DNA of 9,485 bases, taken from contig WGAR01000184.1 in NCBI GenBank assembly GCA_015494725.1, positions 1 through 9,485 of the forward strand, read 5' to 3'. Numbering within the stretch: position 1 is the first letter of the stretch; each line of letters starts with the position of its first letter. A program made the position numbers and the translations under genes. Shown one piece after another: positions 1 to 7,568 of the stretch. The notes under the pieces are model-generated. The model made no database searches and was not told the origin of the DNA. It worked only from the letters and a program-made list of their open reading frames with translations. Source of the DNA: Thermodesulfobacteriaceae bacterium (GTDB taxonomy: Bacteria > Desulfobacterota > Thermodesulfobacteria > Thermodesulfobacteriales > Thermodesulfobacteriaceae).

Positions 1-27
1 CCCCCTATGGGAGGCTAAAGAATGCGG

Positions 28-51
28 CCCCTTCTGTCAAGAAGGGGTTTT
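28..51 (+). terminator. Intrinsic-terminator-like hairpin for a gene off the left edge
   Basis: A perfect 8-bp stem (CCCCTTCT at 28-35, AGAAGGGG at 40-47) closes a 4-nt loop (GTCA) and is followed on the plus strand by TTTT (48-51). On the minus strand the same hairpin is followed by CCGCATTC, with no T-run, so it works better as a plus-strand terminator. It would then serve a gene ending at or before about position 27; a TAA at 16-18 is one candidate stop. The loop contains the trmJ stop codon (37-39), so the two transcription units converge here. The T-run is short, so efficiency is uncertain. Confidence 0.5.
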
Positions 52-819
52 CTCGGCCGGAGGCCGGGCTTTTCCCCGGTTCTCCAGGGCCCAGAGGAGC
101 TGTTTGCAGAAACCCTGGATGACCCTTACCTCCTGGGCGGTGAGGTCCAGGCGGGAGAGGAAGCGTCTCACCGTGGTCATCCAGAGGGTCTCGTTTTGGT
201 GGGGGATATAATCGATGCGCTTCAGGGTCTCGCGGATGATCTCGTACATGATCTCCAGTTCCTTTACCGTGGCCAGACGGGGTTTGGGAAGCTCCACCTC
301 CGCGGAGGCGCAGAACATTTCATAGAGTACGATGACCACCGCCTGGGCCACATTGAGGCTGGCCGCCTCGGTGGTGGGGATGGTGACCACGGTGTGGCAG
401 TGATAGAGATCCTCGTTGGTGAGCCCCCATTTCTCGTTTCCGAAAAGGAAGGCGATGCGGTTCTCCTGGGATAGATCCACCAGGCGAGGGACGATCTCGC
501 GGATGGTCTCGTGGACCTTGCGCTGTTTTCCCAGCCGGGCGGTGGTCCCCACCACATAGTTGAAATCCGAGAGCGCGGAGACCAGATCATCATAGATCTT
601 CATCCCCTCCAGGATGGGAAGTCCGCTTCTGGTGGCCATGGCCCGCATCTTTTCGGGATGGAGATCCCGGGGGCGCACCAGGATGAGCTGCGAGACCCCG
701 AAATTGGCACAGGCCCGGGCCGCGGAACCGATGTTCTCCGGATAGAGGGTCTCCACCAGCACCACGGCCAGGTTTTCCAGCCGGGTCTTAAGCCTTCGGG
801 TCTTGATCCGTACCTGCAT
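37..819 (-). CDS. trmJ: tRNA (cytidine/uridine-2'-O-)-methyltransferase, TrmJ-like SPOUT protein
   Basis: This 260-residue protein belongs to the SpoU/TrmH branch of the SPOUT superfamily, enzymes that move a methyl group from S-adenosylmethionine to the 2'-hydroxyl of an RNA ribose. All three family motifs are visible: NIGSAAR at residues 29-35 (with the motif 1 Asn and Arg), FGNEKWGL at 126-133, and IPTTEAASLNVAQAV at 147-161, which forms the trefoil-knot cofactor site. The SLNVAQAV form and a C-terminal extension of about 90 residues ending in a LTAQEVRVIQGFCKQ-like helix fit TrmJ, which methylates position 32 of the tRNA anticodon loop, better than TrmH or RlmB. Substrate choice (C32 only, or C32 and U32) cannot be read from sequence. 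The ATG at 819 is the only ATG, GTG or TTG before the conserved core (LENLAVVLVETLYPENIG); it adds a basic tail of about 13 residues with KTR twice. No Shine-Dalgarno sequence precedes it. It is transcribed divergently from glyQ. Confidence 0.85.
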   Translation of the reverse strand: MQVRIKTRRLKTRLENLAVVLVETLYPENIGSAARACANFGVSQLILVRPRDLHPEKMRAMATRSGLPILEGMKIYDDLVSALSDFNYVVGTTARLGKQRKVHETIREIVPRLVDLSQENRIAFLFGNEKWGLTNEDLYHCHTVVTIPTTEAASLNVAQAVVIVLYEMFCASAEVELPKPRLATVKELEIMYEIIRETLKRIDYIPHQNETLWMTTVRRFLSRLDLTAQEVRVIQGFCKQLLWALENRGKARPPAEKTPS

Positions 820-833
820 TACCGAGGATTATA
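820..833 (-). promoter_or_regulatory. Consensus -10 element abutting trmJ, suggesting a leaderless mRNA
   Basis: On the minus strand a perfect TATAAT (833 down to 828) is followed by only 8 nt before the trmJ ATG (819). A start site about 7 nt after the hexamer would fall at 820-822, giving a 5' UTR of 0-3 nt. This matches the lack of a ribosome binding site. No good -35 exists: the best 16-bp-spaced hexamer (TCGGAA) matches 3 of 6. The motif is nearly palindromic, so a plus-strand TATAAT also lies at 830-835, but it has no suitably spaced -35. Confidence 0.4.
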
Positions 834-891
834 ATAGCTCCGGCGGGATTTCCGAGGGGTGGATCCTCTCTTTCGGGACCGGGGGACGGAA

Positions 892-937
892 GAGAACTTG
901 AGAAATTTCCAAAAACATGGAAAATAGTAGGGTTCTC
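892..937. promoter_or_regulatory. Concentric double dyad, candidate operator for glyQS
   Basis: Two 6-bp inverted repeats share the same centre (914.5). The outer arms are GAGAAC (892-897) and GTTCTC (932-937); the inner arms are TTTCCA (906-911) and TGGAAA (918-923). Spacers are 8, 6 and 8 nt. The element overlaps the best promoter candidate for glyQ, as expected of an operator. As RNA it would form only two short stems split by an 8x8 internal loop, so a DNA site bound by a dimeric protein is the likelier reading. I do not recognise it as the site of a known regulator. Confidence 0.3.
898..928 (+). promoter_or_regulatory. Possible sigma-70-type promoter for glyQS
   Basis: TTGAGA (898-903) matches the -35 consensus at 5 of 6 positions. 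AATAGT (923-928) matches the -10 consensus at 4 of 6, but the spacer is 19 bp, longer than ideal. The predicted start near 935 would leave a 5' UTR of about 25 nt carrying GGAGG (949-953), 6 nt before the glyQ ATG. There is no room for a T-box or other tRNA-sensing leader. Confidence 0.3.
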
Positions 938-959
938 GGTTAAAACGCGGAGGAAGAGG

Positions 960-1802
960 ATGTACTTTCAGGATCTGATCGCCAGGCTCAATGCCTTCTG
1001 GGCGGAGAAGGGGTGTCTGGTCCTTCAACCCTACGACATGGAGGTAGGGGCCGGCACCTTTCACTGGGCCACCTTTCTCCGGGCCCTGGGGCCGGAGCCC
1101 TGGGCCGCAGCCTATCCCGAACCCTGTCGCAGGCCCACCGACGGCCGCTACGGGGAAAACCCCAATCGCCTTCAGCATTATTTCCAGTATCAGGTGGTGA
1201 TCAAGCCCTCCCCGGAGGATATCCAGGAGATCTATCTGGAGAGCCTTTCCGCCCTGGGTATAGATCCCGCGGACCACGATATCCGTTTCGTGGAGGACGA
1301 CTGGGAAAGTCCCACCCTGGGGGCCTGGGGGCTCGGCTGGGAGGTCTGGCTCGACGGGATGGAGATCACCCAGTTTACCTATTTCCAGCAGGTGGGAGGG
1401 TTCGAGTGCCGTCCGGTAACGGTGGAGATCACCTACGGTCTGGAACGCCTGGCCATGTTCCTGCAGAAGGTGGACAATGTCTTTGATCTGCGCTGGAACG
1501 AACGTTTCACCTACGGGGACCTTTACCACCGGTCCGAGGTGGAATATTCCATCTATAACTTTGAGGAAGCCGATACCGCCATGCTGCGGGAACTCTTCGA
1601 CCGTTACGAGAGGGAGGGGTTGCGTCTTCTGGAACTGGGGCTGGCCCTTCCGGGGTACGACTGTACCATCAAGTGTTCCCATATCTTCAATCTGCTCGAT
1701 GCCCGGGGGGCCATTTCCGTGGCCGAGCGCACCACCTACATCGCCCGGGTCCGGGCGCTGGCCAAGCGCAGTGCCGAGGCCTGGCTCAGGCAACAGAGGT
1801 GA
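960..1802 (+). CDS. glyQ: Glycyl-tRNA synthetase, alpha subunit
   Basis: GlyQ is the catalytic subunit of the bacterial alpha2-beta2 glycyl-tRNA synthetase, a cytoplasmic class II enzyme that activates glycine with ATP and charges tRNA-Gly. At 280 residues it is a little short of the usual 290-300 and otherwise complete. Family signatures run in order: LQPYDMEVGAGTF (22-34), the RRPTDGRYGENPNRLQ block (57-72) that forms part of the ATP site, the FVEDDWESPTLGAWGLGWEVW region near residues 105-125, ITQFTYFQQVGG, and ITYGLERLAM. Two positions differ from the E. coli form: W36 where HP is usual after GTF/GTS, and PEP (53-55) where VQP is usual. The start is fixed by GGAGG at 949-953 with a 6-nt spacer and by the family-like N-terminus (MYFQDLI). 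glyS follows, so the pair is very likely one operon. Confidence 0.97.
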   Translation: MYFQDLIARLNAFWAEKGCLVLQPYDMEVGAGTFHWATFLRALGPEPWAAAYPEPCRRPTDGRYGENPNRLQHYFQYQVVIKPSPEDIQEIYLESLSALGIDPADHDIRFVEDDWESPTLGAWGLGWEVWLDGMEITQFTYFQQVGGFECRPVTVEITYGLERLAMFLQKVDNVFDLRWNERFTYGDLYHRSEVEYSIYNFEEADTAMLRELFDRYEREGLRLLELGLALPGYDCTIKCSHIFNLLDARGAISVAERTTYIARVRALAKRSAEAWLRQQR

Positions 1803-1871
1803 ACTCTATTCCGGATAAGGAGTGTGCCGCGGGATGAAAAGGGAAGACCGATGCTTGAAGAAAGCGGCCTA

Positions 1872-1878
1872 GGGGAGG
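1872..1878 (+). promoter_or_regulatory. Ribosome binding site that decides the glyS start
   Basis: GGGGAGG lies 5 nt before the ATG at 1884. The upstream in-frame GTG at 1824 has AAGGAG (1817-1822) only 1 nt away, too close to use, and the in-frame ATG at 1851 has no comparable site. The 1884 start gives the standard GlyS N-terminus (MARDLLFEVG). Confidence 0.75.
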
Positions 1879-1883
1879 AGGGA

Positions 1884-3974
1884 ATGGCGAGGGATCTCCT
1901 TTTTGAGGTGGGTTGCGAGGAACTTCCGGCGCGTTTCATCGAACCGGCACTTCGGTCCCTGGCCGAGGAGGCGGAGAGGGCTTTTCGCGAGGCCGACCTT
2001 GCCTTTGAGGAGATCCGGACCCTGGGTACCCCGCGCCGGCTTGCGCTCCTGGTGGCCGGGCTTTCCGAACGCCAGCCCGACCGGGTGGAGGAGATCCAGG
2101 GACCTCCCCGGCGGATAGCCTTCGATCCGGAGGGCAAACCCACTCCCGCAGCCCTGGGGTTTGCCCGCAAACAGGGGGTGGATCTTTCCGAGATTCGGGT
2201 CAAAAAGACCCCGCGGGGGGAATACCTCTTCGTGGAAAGGAGAATTCCCGGACGGGCCACCCGGGAGATCCTCCCGGAAATCCTCACCGAACTCCTCAAA
2301 CGGCTGCCCTTTCCCAAGCGTATGCGCTGGGGGGATCAGGATTTCGCCTTTGCCCGTCCCATCCGTTGGCTGGTGGTCCTCTACGGCGAGGAAGCCATTC
2401 CTCTGGAGGTAGCCGGGGTTAAGGCCGGTCGCCTCACCCGGGGGCATCGTTTCCTGGCCCCGCAGCCCCTGGAGATAGGGCATCCCCGCGCATACCGGGA
2501 TATCCTTCACCGGGCCTATGTGCTGGTGGATCCCGAGGAGAGGGTTTCCCGCACCCGGGAGGAGGTCCTTAAGGCCGCCCGGGAGGCCGGAGGGTTCCCG
2601 GAGGAGGACGAGGATCTGTTACGCGAAAACGCGCACCTGGTGGAGTATCCCTTTGCTCTGGCCGGTAGATTTCCGCGGGAGTATCTGGAACTTCCCGAGG
2701 CCCTTATTGTCACCGCCATGCGGGAACATCAGCGTTATTTCGCGGTGCGGGATGCCGAGGGGCGTTTGCTTCCGGTGTTCGTGGCGGTGAACAATAATCG
2801 GCCGCGTCGTCCGGAGATCCTTCGCGAAGGACACGAGCGGGTGCTGAGGGCCCGGCTGGAGGATGCCCGGTTTTACTGGCAGCGGGATCTGGAGGTCCCT
2901 CTGGCCGAAAGAGTGCAGGAGCTTTCGGGGGTGGTCTATCATACCCGGCTGGGGACCCTGGCGGACAAGACCGAGAGATTGAGGTCCCTTTGCGGGTATC
3001 TGGCCGGGCTCTGGTTCCCGGAAAAGAAGGAACTAGCCCAGCGCGCCGCGGAACTCTCCAAGGCCGATCTGGTTACCGAGGTGGTGGGGGAGTTCCCCAC
3101 CCTTCAGGGAGAGATGGGGCGTATTTACGCCCTGAAGGACGGGGAACCCCCGGAGGTGGCGGAAGCCCTTCTGGAACAGTATCTTCCCCGGGGGGCCGAG
3201 GAACGGGTGGCCGAGACCCCGGTGGGGATCGTGCTCTCCGTGGCGGATAAGGCCGATACCGTGGGAGCGTTTTTCGCCGTGGGGGAAAGGCCCACCGGGG
3301 CCTCCGATCCCTACGGTCTGCGGAGGGCGGCCTACGGTCTCCTGCGCACGGTGTTACGCCATGGGCTGGAGCTTTCCCTGCGGGATCTTTTCACCTTTGT
3401 GCTCTGGCTCCTGGAAAGGCAGGGTTTCTTCCGGGAGGACAAGGAGGAGGTGCTCGAGGAGATCCTGGGGTTCGTTCGGCGGCGGCTAGAGGGGGAGCTT
3501 GTAGCCATGGGGTTTCCCCAGGATGAGGTTCGTGCGGTGCTCAGGGTAGGGGCCGATGACCCCACCGAGGCCCTGGCCCGGCTCTCGGCCCTCCATGCGG
3601 TGCGGGAAAGTCCGGATTTTGCGGCCCTGGCCGTGGCCTTCAAGCGGGTTATGAATATGGTGAAGAAGCTGGAGCGGGAGTACCAGGTGCGGGAGGATCT
3701 CTTCGGGGAACCCGAGGAAAAGACCCTCTGGGAGGCCTATCTCCGGGTGAAAGAGGAGGTCGAGCCGCTGCTTTCCGAGCGGCGTTATGAGGAGGCCCTG
3801 CGGGCCTTCACCGCCCTTAAGGAACCCATCGACCGGTTCTTCGACCGGGTCTTTGTCATGGTGGAGGATCAGGCCCTGAGGGAGAACCGTCTGGCCCTGC
3901 TTCAATCCCTGGCCCGACTTTTCCTGCGTGTGGCCGATCTTTCGGAACTCGATCTCTCGGAGTACACCGGCTAA
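1884..3974 (+). CDS. glyS: Glycyl-tRNA synthetase, beta subunit
   Basis: GlyS is the large subunit that partners GlyQ and binds tRNA-Gly. With the ATG at 1884 it has 696 residues, normal for the family. Signatures include LLFEVGCEELPARF at the N-terminus, GTPRRLALLV near residue 50, MREHQRYF at 279-286, VNNN shortly after, DARFYWQRDL near 332-341, an HD-like domain containing ADKADT (454-459) and ERPTGASDPYGLRR, and a C-terminal DALR-type anticodon-binding region ending FFDRVFVMVEDQALRENRLALL-like. The frame is open upstream to a GTG at 1824, but that extra stretch is not family-like. The gap from the glyQ stop is 81 nt, long for a tightly coupled pair, and contains no terminator. The gene ends 14 bp from the stop codon of convergent dnaE. 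Confidence 0.97.
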   Translation: MARDLLFEVGCEELPARFIEPALRSLAEEAERAFREADLAFEEIRTLGTPRRLALLVAGLSERQPDRVEEIQGPPRRIAFDPEGKPTPAALGFARKQGVDLSEIRVKKTPRGEYLFVERRIPGRATREILPEILTELLKRLPFPKRMRWGDQDFAFARPIRWLVVLYGEEAIPLEVAGVKAGRLTRGHRFLAPQPLEIGHPRAYRDILHRAYVLVDPEERVSRTREEVLKAAREAGGFPEEDEDLLRENAHLVEYPFALAGRFPREYLELPEALIVTAMREHQRYFAVRDAEGRLLPVFVAVNNNRPRRPEILREGHERVLRARLEDARFYWQRDLEVPLAERVQELSGVVYHTRLGTLADKTERLRSLCGYLAGLWFPEKKELAQRAAELSKADLVTEVVGEFPTLQGEMGRIYALKDGEPPEVAEALLEQYLPRGAEERVAETPVGIVLSVADKADTVGAFFAVGERPTGASDPYGLRRAAYGLLRTVLRHGLELSLRDLFTFVLWLLERQGFFREDKEEVLEEILGFVRRRLEGELVAMGFPQDEVRAVLRVGADDPTEALARLSALHAVRESPDFAALAVAFKRVMNMVKKLEREYQVREDLFGEPEEKTLWEAYLRVKEEVEPLLSERRYEEALRAFTALKEPIDRFFDRVFVMVEDQALRENRLALLQSLARLFLRVADLSELDLSEYTG

Positions 3975-3988
3975 AGGGGGGCCTGGTT

Positions 3989-6900
3989 CTATTCCAGCCG
4001 GAAGCCCAGGAGGCGGTCTCCCAGGAAACGGCGGGTTTCGCGAATCAGTTCCGGGTGGAGGGCGATGCGCAGGCTCCCGTTGAGATCCACCCGGACTTCA
4101 CCTTCCGGAAAGATCAGCTCCAGGTGGACCTCGCAGCTTCCCGGGCTGGAGGATAGAAGTTCGCGCAGGGCCTGAAAATCGCGGGCCGGAAGCCCTTCGG
4201 CCCGCAGCCGCAGGAGGACCCGCCCCTTGAGAAGCTTGGGGGCTTCGTCCAGGGGACGGATATCTTCGGCCAGGAGGCGCACCCCTCCCTCCTCCTTTTC
4301 CACCGTTCCCCGGACCAGGACCAGGCGTCCCTCCTCCAGTATCTCCGCGGCCCGTCGGTAGGCCTCGGGAAAGACCACCGCCTCCACCACGGATTCCCCG
4401 TCCTCCAGCTGGACCAGGGCCATTCGTTCGCCCCGGCGGGTGGTACGGAGCTTGATCGTTCCCAGGGCCGCCCCCAGATAGATCTTTCGCCCCTCCGGCG
4501 CCTGCGCCAGATTGGAGACCGTGTAAGGAGTCACCGCGGAGAGCCATTCCCGCCACACCGACAGAGGGTGCCCGGTGAGGTAGAAGCCCAGGGCCTCCCG
4601 TTCGTGGAAGAGTTTTTCCTCCGGACGCCAGTCCGGCATTTCGCGCAGGGAGGGGCCGGAGACCGGACGGGCCTCCGGAGCGGCGGTCTCAAAGATGGAG
4701 ATCTGCCCCCGGCTGCGGGCTTCGCGTTCCCGGTGGGCCCAATCCATCACCGCCTCCAGGTTGTGAAAGAGGAAGGCCCGATTGGGTTCCAGGCTATCGA
4801 AGGCCCCGGCCTTGATCAGGGCCTCCAGCACCCGGCGGTTGATCTTGCCCGGGTCCATCCGCAGACAGAAATCCTCGAAGGACCGGAAGGGCCCGCCCCG
4901 TTCGCGTTCGTTTACGATTTCCTCCACCGCGGCCTGCCCCACGTTCTTTACCGCCGCCAGACCGTAGCGGATACCCTTTCCCTCCAGGGCGAATTCCACC
5001 CGGCTGGCGTTGATGTCCGGGGGATAGACCTCGATCCCCATGCGCCGGCACACCGCTACGTATTTCATCACCTCCTCGGCCCGGCCGGCCTCGTAGGAAA
5101 GCACCGCAGCCATGTAACACAGAGGATAATGGGCCTTGAGATAAGCGGTTTGATAGGCCACCAGGGCATAAGCCGCGGAATGACTCTTGTTAAAACCGTA
5201 ACCCGCAAACTTTTCCATGAGGTCGAAGATGTGTTCGGCCAGTTTGCGGTCGATGCCCCGTTCCACCGCTCCGGAGACGAAACGTTGGCGCTGTTCGGCC
5301 ATGACCTCCGGGATCTTTTTGCCCATGGCCTTGCGCAGGATATCGGCCTCGCCCAGGGTATAGCCGGCCAGTTCCTGGGCGATCTTCATCACCTGTTCCT
5401 GATAGAGGATTACCCCGTAGGTTTCGCGCAGGATGGGTTCCAGTTTGGGGTGGAGATAGTCGGGTTTGCGGCGTCCGTGTTTGACCTCCACGTACTGATC
5501 CACCATGCCGGACTCGATGGGACCGGGCCGATAAAGGGCCAGCACCGCGATGAGGTCGTTGAAAGTGGTGGGCTGAAGCCGCCGCAGGAGGTCCTTCATG
5601 CCCGGGGATTCCAGTTGGAACACGGCGTCGGTTTCTCCGCGCCGCAGGAGCTCGAAGGTCTGGGGGTCGTCGAGGGGGATGCGGTTCAGATCCACCTCCT
5701 CCCCGTGGTACTCCCGCACCAGCTTTACCGCCCGATCCAGGATGGTAAGGGTTTTGAGCCCCAGGAAATCGAACTTGATGAGGCCGATCTTTTCCACGGC
5801 CTTCATGTCGAACTGGGTGATGATTTCCCCCTTGTCTCCCTTCATCAGGGGCAGATATTCGGTAAGGGGCCGGTCGGCGATGACCACCCCGGCGGCATGG
5901 GTGGAGGAATGCCGGGGGAGCCCTTCCAGGGCCCGGGCAATGGCGAAGAGCTGGCCCACCCGTTCGTTTTTTTCGGCCAGTTCCCGGAGACGGGGTTCGG
6001 CAGCCAGGGCCTTTTCCAGACTCACGTTAGGGCCTTCGGGGATGAGTTTGGCCAGGGGATCAATCTCCTTGGGTTTGAATCCCAGGGCTCGCCCTACGTC
6101 TCGTACCACCGCCCGGGCCTTGAGCTGCCCGAAGGTGGCGATCTGGGCCACGTACTCCGCTCCTCCGTACCGGTTGCGCACGTATTCGATCACCTCGTCC
6201 CGGCGCTCCATGCAGAAATCCACATCGATATCCGGGAGGCTTTCGCGTTCCACATTGAGGAACCTTTCGAAGAGGAGGCCATACCGGATGGGGTCCAGGT
6301 TGGTGATCCCCATGGCGTAGGCCACCAGGCTTCCGGCGGCCGATCCCCGCCCCGGCCCCACCGGAATGCCCCGGCTGCGGGCCCATTCGATGAAATCGGC
6401 CACGATAAGGAAATAACTGGCAAAGCCCTTCTTCTTGATGACCTCGATCTCGTAGTCCAGACGTTCCCGGTACTCGCTCTCCGGAGCCGCCAGCCCCGGT
6501 CCGCTCTTCAGTTCGGTCAGACGCCTCTCGAAACCCTGCCGGGCCTTCTCCTCAAAGACCTCCTCGTAGCTCTTGCCCGGCGGAAGGGGATAGACCGGGA
6601 ACCGGGGTTCCCCCAGGCGGAGTTCCAGGTTGATTCTTTCGGCAATGGCCAGCGTGTTGGTGAGGACCTCCGGAGGATAATCCCGGAAGCGGCGGGACAT
6701 CTCCTCCGGGGAGGCCAGATAGACCTGATCGGTCTCGAACCGGAATCGATTGGGATCGTCCAGGGTTTTCCCGGTCTGGATACACAGCAGGACCTCATGG
6801 ACGAAGGCATCCTCCGGGGACAGGAAATGGCAGTCGTTGGTGGCCACCACCGGGAGCCCCAGGTGTTCGGCCATCTCCATCAGCACCTCATTGACCTTCC

Positions 6901-7450
6901 TCTGTTCGGGAAGCCCGTTTTCCTGGATCTCCAGATAGAAACGCCCGGGAAAGAGCCGACTGTAGGTTCGGATGAGCTGCAGGGCCCGATCCCGGTCGCC
7001 GGAGAGGATGGCCGCGGGTATTTCCCCGTGCAGACAGGCCGAAAGGGCGATGAGCCCTTCGTTGTATTTTTGGAGCAGCTCCTTGTCGATACGGGGTTTC
7101 CAGTAAAATCCCTCGAAATGGGCCAGGGTGGCCAGCCGACACAGATGTCGATAACCGGTCTCGTTTTCCGCCAGCAGCACCAGGTGGTAGCCGGCCTCGT
7201 GGGCGCTTTTGGCCTTCTTTTCGAACCGGGAGCCCGGGGCCACATAAAACTCGCAGCCGATAAGGGGTTTTACCCCGGCCTCCCGCATCTTTTCGTAGAA
7301 GTGGATGACCCCGAAGAGGTTGCCGTGGTCGGTTATGGCCACGGCCGGCATCTTGTATTCCAGGGCCTTACGGGCCACGTCCTCCACCCGCAGGGCCCCG
7401 TCCAGAAGACTCCACTCGGTATGCAGATGGAGGTGTACGAATTCAGCCAC
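3989..7450 (-). CDS. dnaE: DNA polymerase III alpha subunit (replicative polymerase)
   Basis: DnaE is the catalytic subunit of the chromosomal replicase, a C-family polymerase. From the chosen GTG (7450) it has 1153 residues, close to E. coli's 1160. The N-terminal PHP domain (about 1-270) shows H8, H10, D17, H42, E67, H89, C139, D206 and H208. The palm contains GPGRGSAAGS (365-374), PDIDVDF with catalytic D407 and D409, and KFDFLG with D561, matching E. coli D401, D403 and D555. GFNKSHS lies at 752-758, QISIF (916-920) sits where the beta-clamp-binding peptide is expected, and an OB-fold spans about 990-1065. The GTG start gives the family-typical (M)AEFVHLHLHTEWSLLDG and has GAGGT 4 nt upstream. 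An in-frame ATG at 7495 would add 15 residues but lacks a ribosome binding site. It is transcribed divergently from pyrB. No epsilon-like exonuclease gene lies beside it. Confidence 0.96.
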   Translation of the reverse strand: MAEFVHLHLHTEWSLLDGALRVEDVARKALEYKMPAVAITDHGNLFGVIHFYEKMREAGVKPLIGCEFYVAPGSRFEKKAKSAHEAGYHLVLLAENETGYRHLCRLATLAHFEGFYWKPRIDKELLQKYNEGLIALSACLHGEIPAAILSGDRDRALQLIRTYSRLFPGRFYLEIQENGLPEQRKVNEVLMEMAEHLGLPVVATNDCHFLSPEDAFVHEVLLCIQTGKTLDDPNRFRFETDQVYLASPEEMSRRFRDYPPEVLTNTLAIAERINLELRLGEPRFPVYPLPPGKSYEEVFEEKARQGFERRLTELKSGPGLAAPESEYRERLDYEIEVIKKKGFASYFLIVADFIEWARSRGIPVGPGRGSAAGSLVAYAMGITNLDPIRYGLLFERFLNVERESLPDIDVDFCMERRDEVIEYVRNRYGGAEYVAQIATFGQLKARAVVRDVGRALGFKPKEIDPLAKLIPEGPNVSLEKALAAEPRLRELAEKNERVGQLFAIARALEGLPRHSSTHAAGVVIADRPLTEYLPLMKGDKGEIITQFDMKAVEKIGLIKFDFLGLKTLTILDRAVKLVREYHGEEVDLNRIPLDDPQTFELLRRGETDAVFQLESPGMKDLLRRLQPTTFNDLIAVLALYRPGPIESGMVDQYVEVKHGRRKPDYLHPKLEPILRETYGVILYQEQVMKIAQELAGYTLGEADILRKAMGKKIPEVMAEQRQRFVSGAVERGIDRKLAEHIFDLMEKFAGYGFNKSHSAAYALVAYQTAYLKAHYPLCYMAAVLSYEAGRAEEVMKYVAVCRRMGIEVYPPDINASRVEFALEGKGIRYGLAAVKNVGQAAVEEIVNERERGGPFRSFEDFCLRMDPGKINRRVLEALIKAGAFDSLEPNRAFLFHNLEAVMDWAHREREARSRGQISIFETAAPEARPVSGPSLREMPDWRPEEKLFHEREALGFYLTGHPLSVWREWLSAVTPYTVSNLAQAPEGRKIYLGAALGTIKLRTTRRGERMALVQLEDGESVVEAVVFPEAYRRAAEILEEGRLVLVRGTVEKEEGGVRLLAEDIRPLDEAPKLLKGRVLLRLRAEGLPARDFQALRELLSSSPGSCEVHLELIFPEGEVRVDLNGSLRIALHPELIRETRRFLGDRLLGFRLE

Positions 7451-7454
7451 GGCT

Positions 7455-7459
7455 ACCTC
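7455..7459 (-). promoter_or_regulatory. Ribosome binding site supporting the GTG start of dnaE
   Basis: GAGGT (7459 down to 7455) ends 4 nt before the GTG at 7450. The alternative ATG at 7495 is preceded by a GGGGCCGG-rich stretch with no purine-rich site at a proper distance. A -10-like TAAAAT (7473 down to 7468) upstream would make the ATG untranscribed, but it has no -35 match. Confidence 0.5.
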
Positions 7460-7568
7460 GAGTCCGTATTTTACCCTTTCCGTTGCCGACTTCATCGTCC
7501 GGCCCCGAAACCCAACCCCGGCATTTCCCGAAATTTTTTGGCCCTGATGAAATTGTTCTTTTTAGGAG

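Noticed and set aside
820..959. A T-box or glycine riboswitch upstream of glyQS
   Set aside because: The space is too short, and no T-box consensus or tandem glycine aptamer features are visible.
819..1793. A minus-strand open frame of about 324 codons antisense to glyQ
   Set aside because: It overlaps glyQ fully, has a low-complexity Gly/Pro-rich composition and no known motif; it is the same codon-bias artefact.
1824..1883. GTG at 1824 as the start of glyS
   Set aside because: Its Shine-Dalgarno-like AAGGAG is only 1 nt away, and the extra 20 residues are not family-like. The ATG at 1884 has ideal spacing and the standard N-terminus.
7451..7495. ATG at 7495 as the start of dnaE
   Set aside because: No ribosome binding site precedes it, and the 15 extra residues are not typical of DnaE. 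The GTG at 7450 has GAGGT upstream and matches the family start; the longer form is not excluded.
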